Of a stretch of DNA of 64,000 nt, positions 44,381 through 52,460 are shown piece after piece. The translations under genes were made by a program, and so were the position numbers. Numbering within the stretch: the stretch's first letter is position 1; the number at the start of each line of letters is the position of its first letter. The DNA lies in assembly GCA_035948315.1 (NCBI GenBank), contig DASZJG010000002.1, forward strand, positions 62,001-126,000, read 5' to 3'. The stretch is from CAJCJE01 sp035948315 (GTDB lineage Bacteria; Actinomycetota; Actinomycetes; Mycobacteriales; Pseudonocardiaceae). The notes below the pieces were generated by a model, which saw only the letters and a program-made list of their open reading frames with translations, was not told the DNA's origin and did no database searches.

Positions 44381-44938
44381 TCACCGGCGGGCGTTGGCGA
44401 AGTCGACGACCTGGGCGCCGATGGTGCGCAGGTTGGCCGCGACCTTCGGGTCCGAGCAGCCGCCGTCGGCGTCGAACTTGACCACGGCGCTGTTCACCGC
44501 GGCGCCGAGCGGGGTGGGCCAGCCGCGCAGCGCGTGCACGATCGAGCGCAGCGCGGTGAGCGTGGTGACCGCGGCCTGCCAGCCGAACGCGACGCTGACG
44601 CAGCCGACCGCGCGGCCGTCCAGGTAGGGCTCGTTCTCCTCGCGCAGGTCCTCGAGATAGTCCAGGGCGTTCTTGACCAGGCCGGACACGGTGCCGTGAT
44701 AGCCGGGCGAGACGATCACCACGCCGTCGGCCGAGCGGAGTTCCTCGATGAGCCGCAGCGCGTTGGCCGGGCGGTCGGCGATGGCGGGGTCGTAGAAGGG
44801 CAGCACCAGGTCCTCGCCGGAGAAGGCGATCGTCTTGGCGCCTGCCTCCTCGGCACCTGACAGTGCGATGCGCAGCGCGCGCTCGGACTGCGAGTCCGGG
44901 CGAAGTGATCCACCGATGCCCACCACGGTGACCGTCAT
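44381..44938 (-). CDS. NADPH-dependent FMN reductase
   Basis: 185 residues from ATG 44938. The flavodoxin-like motif VVGIGGSLRPDSQSERAL binds the FMN phosphate, and VIVSPGYHGTVSGLVKNALDYLEDL is the second signature of the family. It supplies reduced flavin or acts on quinones. It is separated from ohr by 85 bases and may share a stress role. Substrate unknown. Confidence 0.9.
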   Translation of the reverse strand: MTVTVVGIGGSLRPDSQSERALRIALSGAEEAGAKTIAFSGEDLVLPFYDPAIADRPANALRLIEELRSADGVVIVSPGYHGTVSGLVKNALDYLEDLREENEPYLDGRAVGCVSVAFGWQAAVTTLTALRSIVHALRGWPTPLGAAVNSAVVKFDADGGCSDPKVAANLRTIGAQVVDFANARR

Positions 44939-45090
44939 AGCTTCCAATCCTTCCACCGCCGACGACCCCATGGGCACGTTACGACCTCCAGTTTGCTGGA
45001 GATCAATGTCTTGTGCGTTGGGCCACGTTCGAGGCGACCGATTGGCTACTCAACAGTAATATGACTCTGGTCACAGACCAGGGAGGTCGC

Positions 45091-46161
45091 ATGGCGTCGC
45101 TGCTCGATCGGATTCCGCCGTCGTGGCTGGTGGTGGCGGTGCGCTCGCTGCTGGCCCTACCGAAACCGGTGCGCGCCCTGCTCGGCGGGTCGCCGATCCG
45201 CAGCGAGGGCCAGACGCTCGACTCGGACATGCGTCTGTTGCTCAGACTGGTCGAGCTGGAGAACCTGAGCATGTCCGGAGCGACACCCGAGCAGGGCCGC
45301 GCGGTGCTGGACGCCAGCGCGCCGATGACCTCAGGCCCGACGATTCCGTCGCAGGTCAGGGAGCTGATGGTGGCCGGATCGATCCCGGCTCGGCTGTACA
45401 CCCCGGTCGGATTGGCCGATGGCTCGCCGCTGCTGGTGTTCTTCCATGGCGGCGGCTGGGTGATCGGCAGCCTGAACACGCACGACAGCACCTGCCGGTT
45501 CCTCGCCGAGAACGCCGGTGCCCGAGTGCTGTCGGTGGACTACCGGCTCGCGCCCGAGCATCCGTTCCCGGCCGCGGTGGACGACGCGTTGGCTGCGTTC
45601 GATCACGCGGTCGCGCACGCGGAGGAACTCGGCGCGGATCCGGCGCTGGTCGCGGTGGGCGGGGACAGCGCGGGCGGCAACCTGGCGGCGGTGGTCTCTC
45701 ACCAGCGGGCCCGCTCGGGCGGGCCGGTGCCCGTGTTCGCGCTGCTGTTCTATCCGGCACTCGACCCGAGCACGCGGCACCCGACCCGGGAGCGCTACGG
45801 CGAGGGGCTGTTCCTCACCGACGCGGACATGACCTGGTTCGAGGGCCACTACCTGCCCGATCCGGCCGACCGCACCGATCCGCGGGTCGCGGTGCTGCTC
45901 GCCGAGGACCTGTCCGGCTTTCCGCCGACCTACCTGGCCACGGCGGCCTTCGATCCGCTGCGGGACGAGGGCGAGGAGTTCGCCGCTCGGCTGCGCGAGT
46001 TCGGCGTCCCGGTCGCGCTGCGCCGGCAACCCGACCTGATCCACGGCTTCGTCACGTTCCTCGGCTTCGGCAACCGGCCGAGGGAGGCGACCGCGGAGGC
46101 GGCGGGCGCGTTGCGCGCGGGATTCGCCTTGGCAGTCACGAAAAAGACGAAAAAGACGTGA
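45091..46161 (+). CDS. HSL-family esterase/lipase
   Basis: 356 residues from ATG 45091, preceded by GGGAGG; an earlier in-frame start would add 26 residues without a ribosome binding site. The hormone-sensitive-lipase motif HGGGW, nucleophile GDSAGGN, the acid within TAAFDPLRDEGEEFA and the histidine in LIHGFVTFLG form the complete triad. The N-terminal cap contains a hydrophobic helix. It should hydrolyse short or medium acyl esters. A perfect 19-base hairpin starts immediately after the stop. Confidence 0.9.
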   Translation: MASLLDRIPPSWLVVAVRSLLALPKPVRALLGGSPIRSEGQTLDSDMRLLLRLVELENLSMSGATPEQGRAVLDASAPMTSGPTIPSQVRELMVAGSIPARLYTPVGLADGSPLLVFFHGGGWVIGSLNTHDSTCRFLAENAGARVLSVDYRLAPEHPFPAAVDDALAAFDHAVAHAEELGADPALVAVGGDSAGGNLAAVVSHQRARSGGPVPVFALLFYPALDPSTRHPTRERYGEGLFLTDADMTWFEGHYLPDPADRTDPRVAVLLAEDLSGFPPTYLATAAFDPLRDEGEEFAARLREFGVPVALRRQPDLIHGFVTFLGFGNRPREATAEAAGALRAGFALAVTKKTKKT

Positions 46162-46207
46162 AACCTGGTGGTGCTGATGGCGGGGGCACCATCAGCACCA
46201 CCAGGTT
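46162..46207. terminator. Bidirectional 19-base-stem terminator
   Basis: A perfect inverted repeat of 19 bases (46162-46180 with 46189-46207) with an eight-base loop, starting at the base after the lipase stop and serving the convergent secreted-protein gene too. Confidence 0.86.
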
Positions 46208-46222
46208 GTGGGGCCTGTCCGG

Positions 46223-46837
46223 TCAGCCCTTCGGCGGGGCCACCGGCAGGCTTGGTGCGGCCGGCACGCTCACCGGCAGGCTGGGCACGCCCGGCACCGG
46301 CGGCAGCGGCACCGGAACCGGCAGGCTGCCGAGCAGGCCGGTGACCAGGCTGAGCAGCGTGTTCAGCAGGGAGTTGAGCAGGGCACCGATGGCACCGAGC
46401 GGGCCGGGCAACGGGGGCAGCAGGTCCCCCGGAGTCGCGGACTGGGTGCTCACCGGAGTCTTGCCGGCCTCGATCTGCTTGAGCGCCTGGGCGACCTGGT
46501 TGTTCAGGTCGGTCGCCTTGTCCACAGTGGACGACGCGGCCGCGGACATCACGGCGCGACCCTGCGGCGTGGCCAACGAGCCGAGCTCGCTGGTGATCTT
46601 GTTGACCGCGTCCTGGGCCCCGGCCACATCGCCGTTGAGGGCCGCGGCCTTCAACTGGTCGTGCAGGACCTGGACGACGCCTGCCTGGTTCTGCAGGTAC
46701 TGCGCGTTCGAACTGATCGGCGCGGCCCCCGGCGACACCGGCAATGCCGAGGCCGCACTTGCCAGACCGAACCCTGTCATCGTGGCCACCGCGGCAACCG
46801 TCACAACTGCGATGGCACCAACTACGGTCCTCTTCAT
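46223..46837 (-). CDS. Secreted Pro-rich hypothetical protein
   Basis: 204 residues with a clear signal peptide (MKRTVVGAIAVVTVAAVATM, cleavage near ASALP). The mature part has an alpha-helical section (about 40-125, two heptad-like helices) and then a hydrophobic LLNSLLNTLLSLVTGLLGSL patch and a Pro/Val tail made of PVPVPLPPVPGVPSLPV-like units. A GGAGGG ribosome binding site precedes the ATG. No known domain; possibly a surface or cell-wall interacting protein. Confidence 0.72.
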   Translation of the reverse strand: MKRTVVGAIAVVTVAAVATMTGFGLASAASALPVSPGAAPISSNAQYLQNQAGVVQVLHDQLKAAALNGDVAGAQDAVNKITSELGSLATPQGRAVMSAAASSTVDKATDLNNQVAQALKQIEAGKTPVSTQSATPGDLLPPLPGPLGAIGALLNSLLNTLLSLVTGLLGSLPVPVPLPPVPGVPSLPVSVPAAPSLPVAPPKG

Positions 46838-47317
46838 TTTCCGGACCCTCCCGTCGGTTCGACGTAAAACACACCCGATGATTTGAGAAAAACTCGTGTC
46901 GAGTCACATCCGGTGGCTCGGCCGTCATCGCCGACAATCGTTACCACTGATCGACTTCCCCGCTACCAGTGGAAACCGACGCTGATGAATTATCGATCGC
47001 GAGGCGTGTTCAATTCCACCCGGAATCGGTCAGCCGTACCCTCTTCCGGGTCCAATCACCGAAAAACCGACCACGATGGGGTTCCCGAAACGCGAAACGG
47101 ATCCGCGACCAGCCACGGCCGAGCGAACACGGTCCCTCGAACGAACTACTTAGGCGGATTGCCACCGACACGCCGACAATGGCGTGGAAGACCACTCGCA
47201 CGAGTGAACCTCTGGGGCGACGCGGGTGCGGTCGAATAAACGTGAACACGCATTCGGAATAGCCGAAAAAACATGAGAAAAGACCGGGAAAACTCGGATT
47301 CGAAATCCGACTCGTAT
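46838..47317. other. Non-coding stretch of reduced G+C
   Basis: 480 bases between the secreted-protein gene and the FurA-like gene. It is visibly less G+C rich than its surroundings, contains several short frames with no family resemblance, and no RNA gene or katG remnant was recognised. The first ~60 bases hold the promoter of the secreted-protein gene. Confidence 0.5.
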
Positions 47318-47710
47318 TCAAATATCGGCGCGTGCCGCGCGGCAGTCCGGACACACTCCCCGGAACACCACCTCGGCCCCGTCCACCGCGTATCCGGCCG
47401 ACGACGAGGGCGCCGCGCCGAGGGCGCAGTCCACCGGCTCGCTGCGCCCGCAGCCCCGGCAGACGATATGGCCGACCGATTCGACACCACCCAGCAGCCC
47501 GGCTCGCGCGCACACCGTGAGCACGTCGTGGACGGCCTGGGTGGACACTGGGCCGAGATCGTCGCGGACCCCGGCGACGACCGCGTCGGCCGTGTCGTTC
47601 GGGTGTTCGGCCAACCAGGCCAGGACGGCCAGCCGGGGCGCGGTCACCCGCAGCCCGGCGGCGCGCAACCGCGTCCGCAACGCGGTGTCCAGGACGTCGT
47701 GCTGAGCCAT
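47318..47710 (-). CDS. FurA-like regulator with an internal deletion
   Basis: 130 residues. The helix-turn-helix (RLRAAGLRVTAPRLAVLAWL, PVSTQAVHDVLTVCARAGLL) is normal, as are HIVCRGCG, VDCALGAAP and the final VCPDCRA typical of mycobacterial FurA. Between AGLL and GHIVC, however, about a dozen residues are missing: the segment that in FurA forms the wing end and holds the RxGDNHHH metal-binding histidines. The frame is intact, so this is a clean in-frame loss. FurA normally represses katG, but no katG is adjacent here. Confidence 0.8.
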   Translation of the reverse strand: MAQHDVLDTALRTRLRAAGLRVTAPRLAVLAWLAEHPNDTADAVVAGVRDDLGPVSTQAVHDVLTVCARAGLLGGVESVGHIVCRGCGRSEPVDCALGAAPSSSAGYAVDGAEVVFRGVCPDCRAARADI

Positions 47711-47814
47711 GATGTGTCTAGCTCACCACTTTGTCTGGAACGAGTCAAGAAAACACTCGATGCTCGGCGCACCCTACGAAAACGGGTTGTGTCGGTGGCC
47801 GATGTCAGAGTCAC

Positions 47815-49026
47815 ATGGTGAGCGTGGCCCTGAGTCGGTACCGAACCGTGTTGGCGCTGCCCGGCGTGGGCGCGCTGATGGCGCTCATGCTGGCCGCGCG
47901 CATCCCGGTCACCGCCAACTCGATGGTGCTCACCCTGCACGTCGTGCTCAGCCTGCACCTCGGCTACGGCGCCGCCGGCATCGCGGGCGCCGTGATCACC
48001 ATCGGCACCGCGGTCGGCGCCCCCGTGCTCGGCCGGTTGATCGACTCCATCGGCCTGCGCTGGACCCTGGTCATCTGCACGGTCGGCGAGGGCGCGTTCT
48101 GGCTCACGGCAGGCCAACTGAACTACTCGGCCCTGCTGCTCACCGCGTTCTTCGGCGGCCTGTTCGCCGTCCCGGTGATGTCCATCAGCCGCCAGGCCAT
48201 CGCCGCACTCGTCCCGGACGAACACCGGCGCAGCGCGTTCTCGATGGACTCCATCTCCGTCGAACTGTCCTACATGGCCGGACCGGCCCTCGGCGTCCTG
48301 GTCGCCACCAGGGCGTCCACCTACGCAGCCCTGCTCGCCATCGGCGGCGCCACGGTCGCGTTCGGCATCCTGCTCTACGTGGTCAACCCGCGCGTCCGCG
48401 CCGACGCCACCGAGGACACCGCGCCCCGCCCGGCCCGCCGCAGCTGGCTGCGCGGCACCCTGATCGGCGTCCTGATCACCAACTTCGGCGCCGTCTTCGT
48501 CCTAGCCGGTATGGAGGTCGCCACCGTCGCCGCGCTGCGGGGGCTCGGCGAGATCAGCTGGACCGGCATCGTGACGATCTTCATGTGCGTCGCCTCCGCG
48601 ACCGGCGGCATCATCTACGGCGCCCTGCGCAGGGCCCCCGGCCCTGCGGTCCTGCTCGCCATCATGAGCGTGCTGATGCTCCCCGTCGCCCTGGTCGGCG
48701 GCCAGTGGTGGGTCTTCGTCCTGGCGATGATCCCGACCAACCTGATCTGCGCCCCCACTCTCGCCTCCACCGGCGAAGCCGTCGCCCGCCTCACCCCGTC
48801 CTCCGTCCGCGGCGAAGCCATGGGCCTGCACAGCTCGTCCCTGACCCTCGGCGCCGCCCTCGGTTCCCCGGTCATCGGCACCATTGTCGACCACCTCGGC
48901 CCCAGCGGCGGCTTCCTCGGCGCCGGCCTCGGCGGCATCGCCGTCAGCACCGCCGTCATCCTCGCCAACACCCGCCGCCCGAGGCCGACCCCCGTCGAAC
49001 CCGATCTGGTCACCGCCAGGCGTTGA
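47815..49026 (+). CDS. MFS transporter
   Basis: 403 residues from ATG 47815 (GTG 47818 is next). Twelve hydrophobic segments and the MFS loop GRLIDSIGLRW after helix 2 are present, and the second half ends with TIVDHLGPSGGFLGAGLGGIAV. It is an exporter-like protein of the YcaD/antibiotic efflux type. The last 17 bases overlap the convergent ATPase gene. Part of its 3' end is duplicated as a remnant 1.7 kb downstream. Confidence 0.9.
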   Translation: MVSVALSRYRTVLALPGVGALMALMLAARIPVTANSMVLTLHVVLSLHLGYGAAGIAGAVITIGTAVGAPVLGRLIDSIGLRWTLVICTVGEGAFWLTAGQLNYSALLLTAFFGGLFAVPVMSISRQAIAALVPDEHRRSAFSMDSISVELSYMAGPALGVLVATRASTYAALLAIGGATVAFGILLYVVNPRVRADATEDTAPRPARRSWLRGTLIGVLITNFGAVFVLAGMEVATVAALRGLGEISWTGIVTIFMCVASATGGIIYGALRRAPGPAVLLAIMSVLMLPVALVGGQWWVFVLAMIPTNLICAPTLASTGEAVARLTPSSVRGEAMGLHSSSLTLGAALGSPVIGTIVDHLGPSGGFLGAGLGGIAVSTAVILANTRRPRPTPVEPDLVTARR

Positions 49027-50443
49027 TCAGGTCCGCCGGCCGCCAGAGGAGGTCGACGTTGTCCAGGTCATCGGCGACGCCGGCGCGGGAGGCGACGACG
49101 ACACCGACGTGCGCGGTGTGGCCGCGGACGGCGGGCACGGCGGTCCGGAGGCGGGCGAGGTCGTGCCGGTCGAACGGCGTCGCCAGCCATTTGATCGAGC
49201 CGACGAACATGATTCGCCCGGCGACCGGGGCCTTGTCCGCGCCGACGAGGTCGATCTCAGGGTCGAATCGCCGGTTCCACCAGCCGCCGACCGCGCCCAC
49301 CTCGGGCCAGGGCAGCTCGCCCGACGCGGCGGCGAGTTCGAGCGACTCGCGGACCAGCGGCTCGACCGCCCGGCCGCGCCAGGTTGCCCAACGCCGCTCG
49401 ATGAGCGCGAACGCTGCCGAGGAGCGGCCACGCCGGACGAGTTCGGCCGAGGAGCGCAGCACGGCGAGGTAGAGCCGAAGGTTGCTGTCCGCGACCCGGT
49501 ACAGCGCGGGCTTGCCGGTCTGAGTCGCGAGTGGATGGTCGGCCGCGACGAGCTGCTTGTCCTCGGTGAGCTTGTGCAGCAGTGGCGACAACGTCCCCGA
49601 GGGCACCACCCCGCTGCGGCTGCCGGCGGTCGCGGCGATGTTGGCGTAGGTGCGGTCGCCGCCGCCGATGGCTTCCAGCACGCGACGGGACTGGTCCGGA
49701 TCGGGGAACTCGGCGAGCAGCGCGGACTCGGGCACGCCGAACACCGGCGAATACGCGTCGGCGCACTCGCGCTCCAGGAAGGCGAGCGCGGGCAGGCCGT
49801 CCGGCCACGCACGCAGGATGCCGGGCAGGCCACCGGAGACCAGGTGCGCGTCGACCGCGTCCGCATCGTCGAGTCCGAGCGCGGTGCCGGTCTCGGCCGG
49901 GTTCAGCGGGCCGAGGACCACGTTGTCGGCCCGGCCGTAGAAGGGGCGATCGTAGGCGGTCAGTCGCTGCATCATGTGCAGGTCGCTCCCGAGCAACAGG
50001 AAAAGCACCGGGCGCTGGGACAACAACCGGTCCCACGCGGTCTGCAAGGCGCCGTCGAAAATCTCGTCCTGCTCGGCCAACCACGGCAGCTCGTCCAGGA
50101 CGACGATGGCGGGCCCCTCCGGCAGGCCCGCGGCGAGCGCGCGGAACGCGTCCGGCCAGGTCGTGGCCGAGGGGACGAGTTCCGGATCACGGGGCAGCTC
50201 GGAGTGGCGCAGCTCGGTGACGAAATCGGTGACCGCCTCGACCGGCGATGCGCCCCTGGTCGCGGCGAAGAACAGGTAGGGCAGCCCGGACGTGTCGCAG
50301 AACTCCTGCACGAGCCTGGACTTGCCGACCTGCCGGCGGCCCCGAATGGCGATCGCGACGCCGGCGCCGGACTCGGTGACCCGATCCAACCGCTTCCTGA
50401 GCAGGGCGAGTTCCGTTCGGCGCCCCACGAAAGACGTCAGCAT
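49010..50443 (-). CDS. Archaeal-type ATPase with C-terminal DUF234 domain
   Basis: 477 residues. The N-terminal STAND/AAA-like ATPase has an atypical Walker A (RGRRQVGKSRLVQEF) and Walker B (AIVVLDELPWLAE). A winged-helix segment follows (TYANIAATAGSRSGVVPSGTLSPLL), then a DUF234 nuclease-like fold (FDPEIDLVGADK, IMFVGSIKW), whose D, E and K residues match the restriction-endonuclease-like core. The family is scattered by horizontal transfer and has been linked to mobile or defence functions. Dense palindromes lie just upstream of its start. Confidence 0.88.
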   Translation of the reverse strand: MLTSFVGRRTELALLRKRLDRVTESGAGVAIAIRGRRQVGKSRLVQEFCDTSGLPYLFFAATRGASPVEAVTDFVTELRHSELPRDPELVPSATTWPDAFRALAAGLPEGPAIVVLDELPWLAEQDEIFDGALQTAWDRLLSQRPVLFLLLGSDLHMMQRLTAYDRPFYGRADNVVLGPLNPAETGTALGLDDADAVDAHLVSGGLPGILRAWPDGLPALAFLERECADAYSPVFGVPESALLAEFPDPDQSRRVLEAIGGGDRTYANIAATAGSRSGVVPSGTLSPLLHKLTEDKQLVAADHPLATQTGKPALYRVADSNLRLYLAVLRSSAELVRRGRSSAAFALIERRWATWRGRAVEPLVRESLELAAASGELPWPEVGAVGGWWNRRFDPEIDLVGADKAPVAGRIMFVGSIKWLATPFDRHDLARLRTAVPAVRGHTAHVGVVVASRAGVADDLDNVDLLWRPADLINAWR

Positions 50444-50457
50444 CCACTCGCTCCAGA

Positions 50458-50508
50458 TTGGTAGACTCCATCTATGTAGATAGTAGCTACGTAGATACTG
50501 GCTACCAA
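50458..50508. promoter_or_regulatory. Nested palindromes upstream of the ATPase gene
   Basis: An outer 7-base inverted repeat TTGGTAG / CTACCAA (50458-50464 and 50502-50508) encloses ATCTA-tg-TAGAT (50470-50481), GTAGCTAC (50483-50490) and CTACGTAG (50487-50494). The stretch is AT-rich against a G+C-rich background and begins 14 bases before the ATPase start codon. Candidate operator. Confidence 0.5.
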
Positions 50509-50509
50509 A

Positions 50510-50605
50510 ACTTTCTGAAAGGATCTTGGGCCGAGATGTCGATCCGGGGTTGGCTCGTTCGACGCATGGGCAAAGGCAGGAAACAGATCAACTAGGGAGC
50601 TCACG
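50510..50605. repeat. Direct repeat copy 1: duplicated YCII 5' leader
   Basis: About 95 bases nearly identical to 52010-52102, with 50 consecutive identical bases (50545-50594 against 52042-52091). In copy 2 the repeat leads straight into the YCII start codon; here it ends at the same base and joins a transporter fragment instead. Confidence 0.85.
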
Positions 50606-50608
50606 CTC

Positions 50609-50737
50609 GTCGACCACCTCGGCCCCAGCGGCGGCTTCCTCGGCGGCATCGGCGTCCGCACCGCCGTCATCCTCGCCACGGCCCGACGCCGCAGGCCCGT
50701 TCCGGTCGAGCGGGAGCCGGTCAGCGCCGGGCGCTAG
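50609..50737 (+). pseudogene. C-terminal remnant of an MFS transporter
   Basis: In-frame from 50609 to the stop at 50735-50737 this encodes VDHLGPSGGFLGGIGVRTAV and about twenty more residues, matching the last 45 residues of the MFS transporter at 47815-49026 with a 12-base internal deletion between CTCGGC repeats. The first 37 bases are identical to 48886-48922. No start or upstream part remains. It is fused to the duplicated YCII leader and overlaps the Fic gene end by four bases. Confidence 0.85.
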
Positions 50738-51933
50738 GGATAGCCGACCGGGCCGTTCGAACGGCCCGGGATGAAGGCGCGCATGATCCCGATGTTGGAA
50801 CGCAGCGCATGGCCGTCCTTGATCGCGAGGTTCATGCTGACCAGCTCGTTGACGTCTCGGGTCAACGTTTTCGTCCCCTTCACCGCATAGAGTCCGGCGA
50901 GTCGCGGCGTCAACTCGCTCAGCTCGCTGATGGGAACCGGTTCGCTCGGCAAGGCCAGCAGCAACGACCGTTGTCGGGCGGTCGCGTCGGTATTGGGCTT
51001 GCCGGCGAACCTCTCGTGCACGAAGTTCACCCAGGAGACCTGGATCTGCTGTTGTTGCACCAGTTGAATCTGTTCGCGGAGTTGGTCCACAAACCCTTGC
51101 GCGGCATATCGCAGGAAACCGGCGATGTCGCCGGCCTGAGACGCCTGGTCCAACCTGCGGTAGTAGTCGCTGCGAGTCTGGTTGTAGTGATCGGACAGAA
51201 CGTTGGACGACACCCACGGCACCAAGCCCGACTTGGTCAGGATCGCGCACTCGAGCAGCCGCGCTGTCCGGCCGTTGCCGTCGCCGAAGGGATGGATCCA
51301 GGCCAGGTAGAGGTGGCCGAGCGTGGCGGCCAGAAACGCCCCGAAGAAACGCGTGTCATCGTTGCCCGAGGTGTCGCCGGTCAGCTCGTTCAACCAGCCG
51401 ACGAGCCGATCGATCAGGTAGGGGACATCTCGGGGCGGCGCACCTCGGTATCGACCAACGACCACTCGCGTGGTCGTGAACTCACCTGGCACCACATGGT
51501 CATCCACTTCCAGGCCGTCGAGTACCAGCCGATTCTGTTCGCGGAGCCAGTCAGCCGATATCACCGGACCGGGCCCAGCCTCCGCATCCGCGCGCACCCA
51601 ATTGAGCGCGCGCACCACGTTCTCGATCTCGCGCTGCAGGTACCGCCGCGACGGCGGCAGCGTGGTGGAACCGGCGATGATCGCCTCGGCCTCGGCCTCG
51701 GTCAGGGTGTTGCCCTCGATGGCGGTGGTCGCGAGCGCCCCCCTCGCAAAGTAGACGCGGCCGAGTTCCGCGGCGACCATCGGCGCCAGCGGTGTCCCCG
51801 CCAGATGCTGACACTTGGAGAACGCCTCGCCGAGCAGACTCCACAGTATGGCGTTGCCGTCGAAATCGAGCCGGTAGCCGAAGGTCAGCCATGGGTGCGT
51901 TGTCAGATACTCACGATCGCTGCTCACCTGCAT
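50734..51933 (-). CDS. Class II Fic AMP-transferase
   Basis: 399 residues. The inhibitory motif T69-TAI-E73-G74-N75 and the catalytic motif H214-PFGDGNGRTAR are intact, so this is an active-type, self-inhibited Fic enzyme that transfers AMP to a target hydroxyl. A helical Fic-N domain precedes and a winged-helix-like C-terminus follows (PVPISELSELTPRLAGLYAVKG). No antitoxin gene is needed because the inhibitory helix is internal. It lies between two copies of a 95-base direct repeat, indicating local rearrangement. Target unknown. Confidence 0.93.
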   Translation of the reverse strand: MQVSSDREYLTTHPWLTFGYRLDFDGNAILWSLLGEAFSKCQHLAGTPLAPMVAAELGRVYFARGALATTAIEGNTLTEAEAEAIIAGSTTLPPSRRYLQREIENVVRALNWVRADAEAGPGPVISADWLREQNRLVLDGLEVDDHVVPGEFTTTRVVVGRYRGAPPRDVPYLIDRLVGWLNELTGDTSGNDDTRFFGAFLAATLGHLYLAWIHPFGDGNGRTARLLECAILTKSGLVPWVSSNVLSDHYNQTRSDYYRRLDQASQAGDIAGFLRYAAQGFVDQLREQIQLVQQQQIQVSWVNFVHERFAGKPNTDATARQRSLLLALPSEPVPISELSELTPRLAGLYAVKGTKTLTRDVNELVSMNLAIKDGHALRSNIGIMRAFIPGRSNGPVGYP

Positions 51934-52009
51934 ACTCTAGATTTCTACCCTGTTTTTTGTCCATCGCCATGTCCACCATGTTGTCCCTGACATGATCTAT
52001 CTCCGGAAA

Positions 52010-52102
52010 ATCTTGAAAGATTTCGGGGCCAGGTGTCGATTCGGGGTTGGCTCGTTCGACGCATGGGCAAAGGCAGGAAACAGATCAACTAAGGAGCTCA
52101 CG
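52010..52102. repeat. Direct repeat copy 2: native YCII 5' leader
   Basis: This copy contains the AAGGAG ribosome binding site (52091-52096) of the YCII gene and ends just before its ATG, so it is probably the original. See copy 1 at 50510-50605. Confidence 0.85.
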
Positions 52103-52450
52103 ATGCAGTTCTTCGGATACACCCTGGCAGACGAGACCGTGCCGTTCCCGGAGCCGACGCAGGAGCAGATGGCGGCGATGGGGAAGTTCGTGCAGGAGGC
52201 TATGGACGCGGGCGTCATCCTGGCGACCGGGGGTATGGCGCCGACGGCGATGGGCGTGAAGGTCACGTCGGAGGGCGGCGAGTATTCGGTGGTGGACGGG
52301 CCGTTCGCGGAGGCCAAGGAGATCGTCGGCGGGTGGGTGCTCTACAACGTCGACTCGATGGACGAGGCCGTGGAGTGGTCGAAGCGGTTCCTCGCGGTGC
52401 TCGGCACGGACGCCGAGGTGCGGATTCGGCCGACGTTCGGGCCGGAGTAG
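52103..52450 (+). CDS. YCII-related (DGPF domain) protein
   Basis: 115 residues with ATG 52103 six bases after AAGGAG. The DGPFAEAKEIVGGWVLYNVD signature defines the DGPF/YCII branch, dimeric ferredoxin-like proteins whose histidine/aspartate residues may be catalytic. They are often next to an ECF sigma factor, but none is here. A partly acting role in small-molecule turnover is presumed only. Confidence 0.88.
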   Translation: MQFFGYTLADETVPFPEPTQEQMAAMGKFVQEAMDAGVILATGGMAPTAMGVKVTSEGGEYSVVDGPFAEAKEIVGGWVLYNVDSMDEAVEWSKRFLAVLGTDAEVRIRPTFGPE

Positions 52451-52460
52451 GTCGGCGTGG

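Noticed and set aside
50510..52102. Transposon bounded by direct repeats
   Set aside because: No transposase, no terminal inverted repeats, and the repeat is clearly the YCII leader; a duplication-deletion explains it better.
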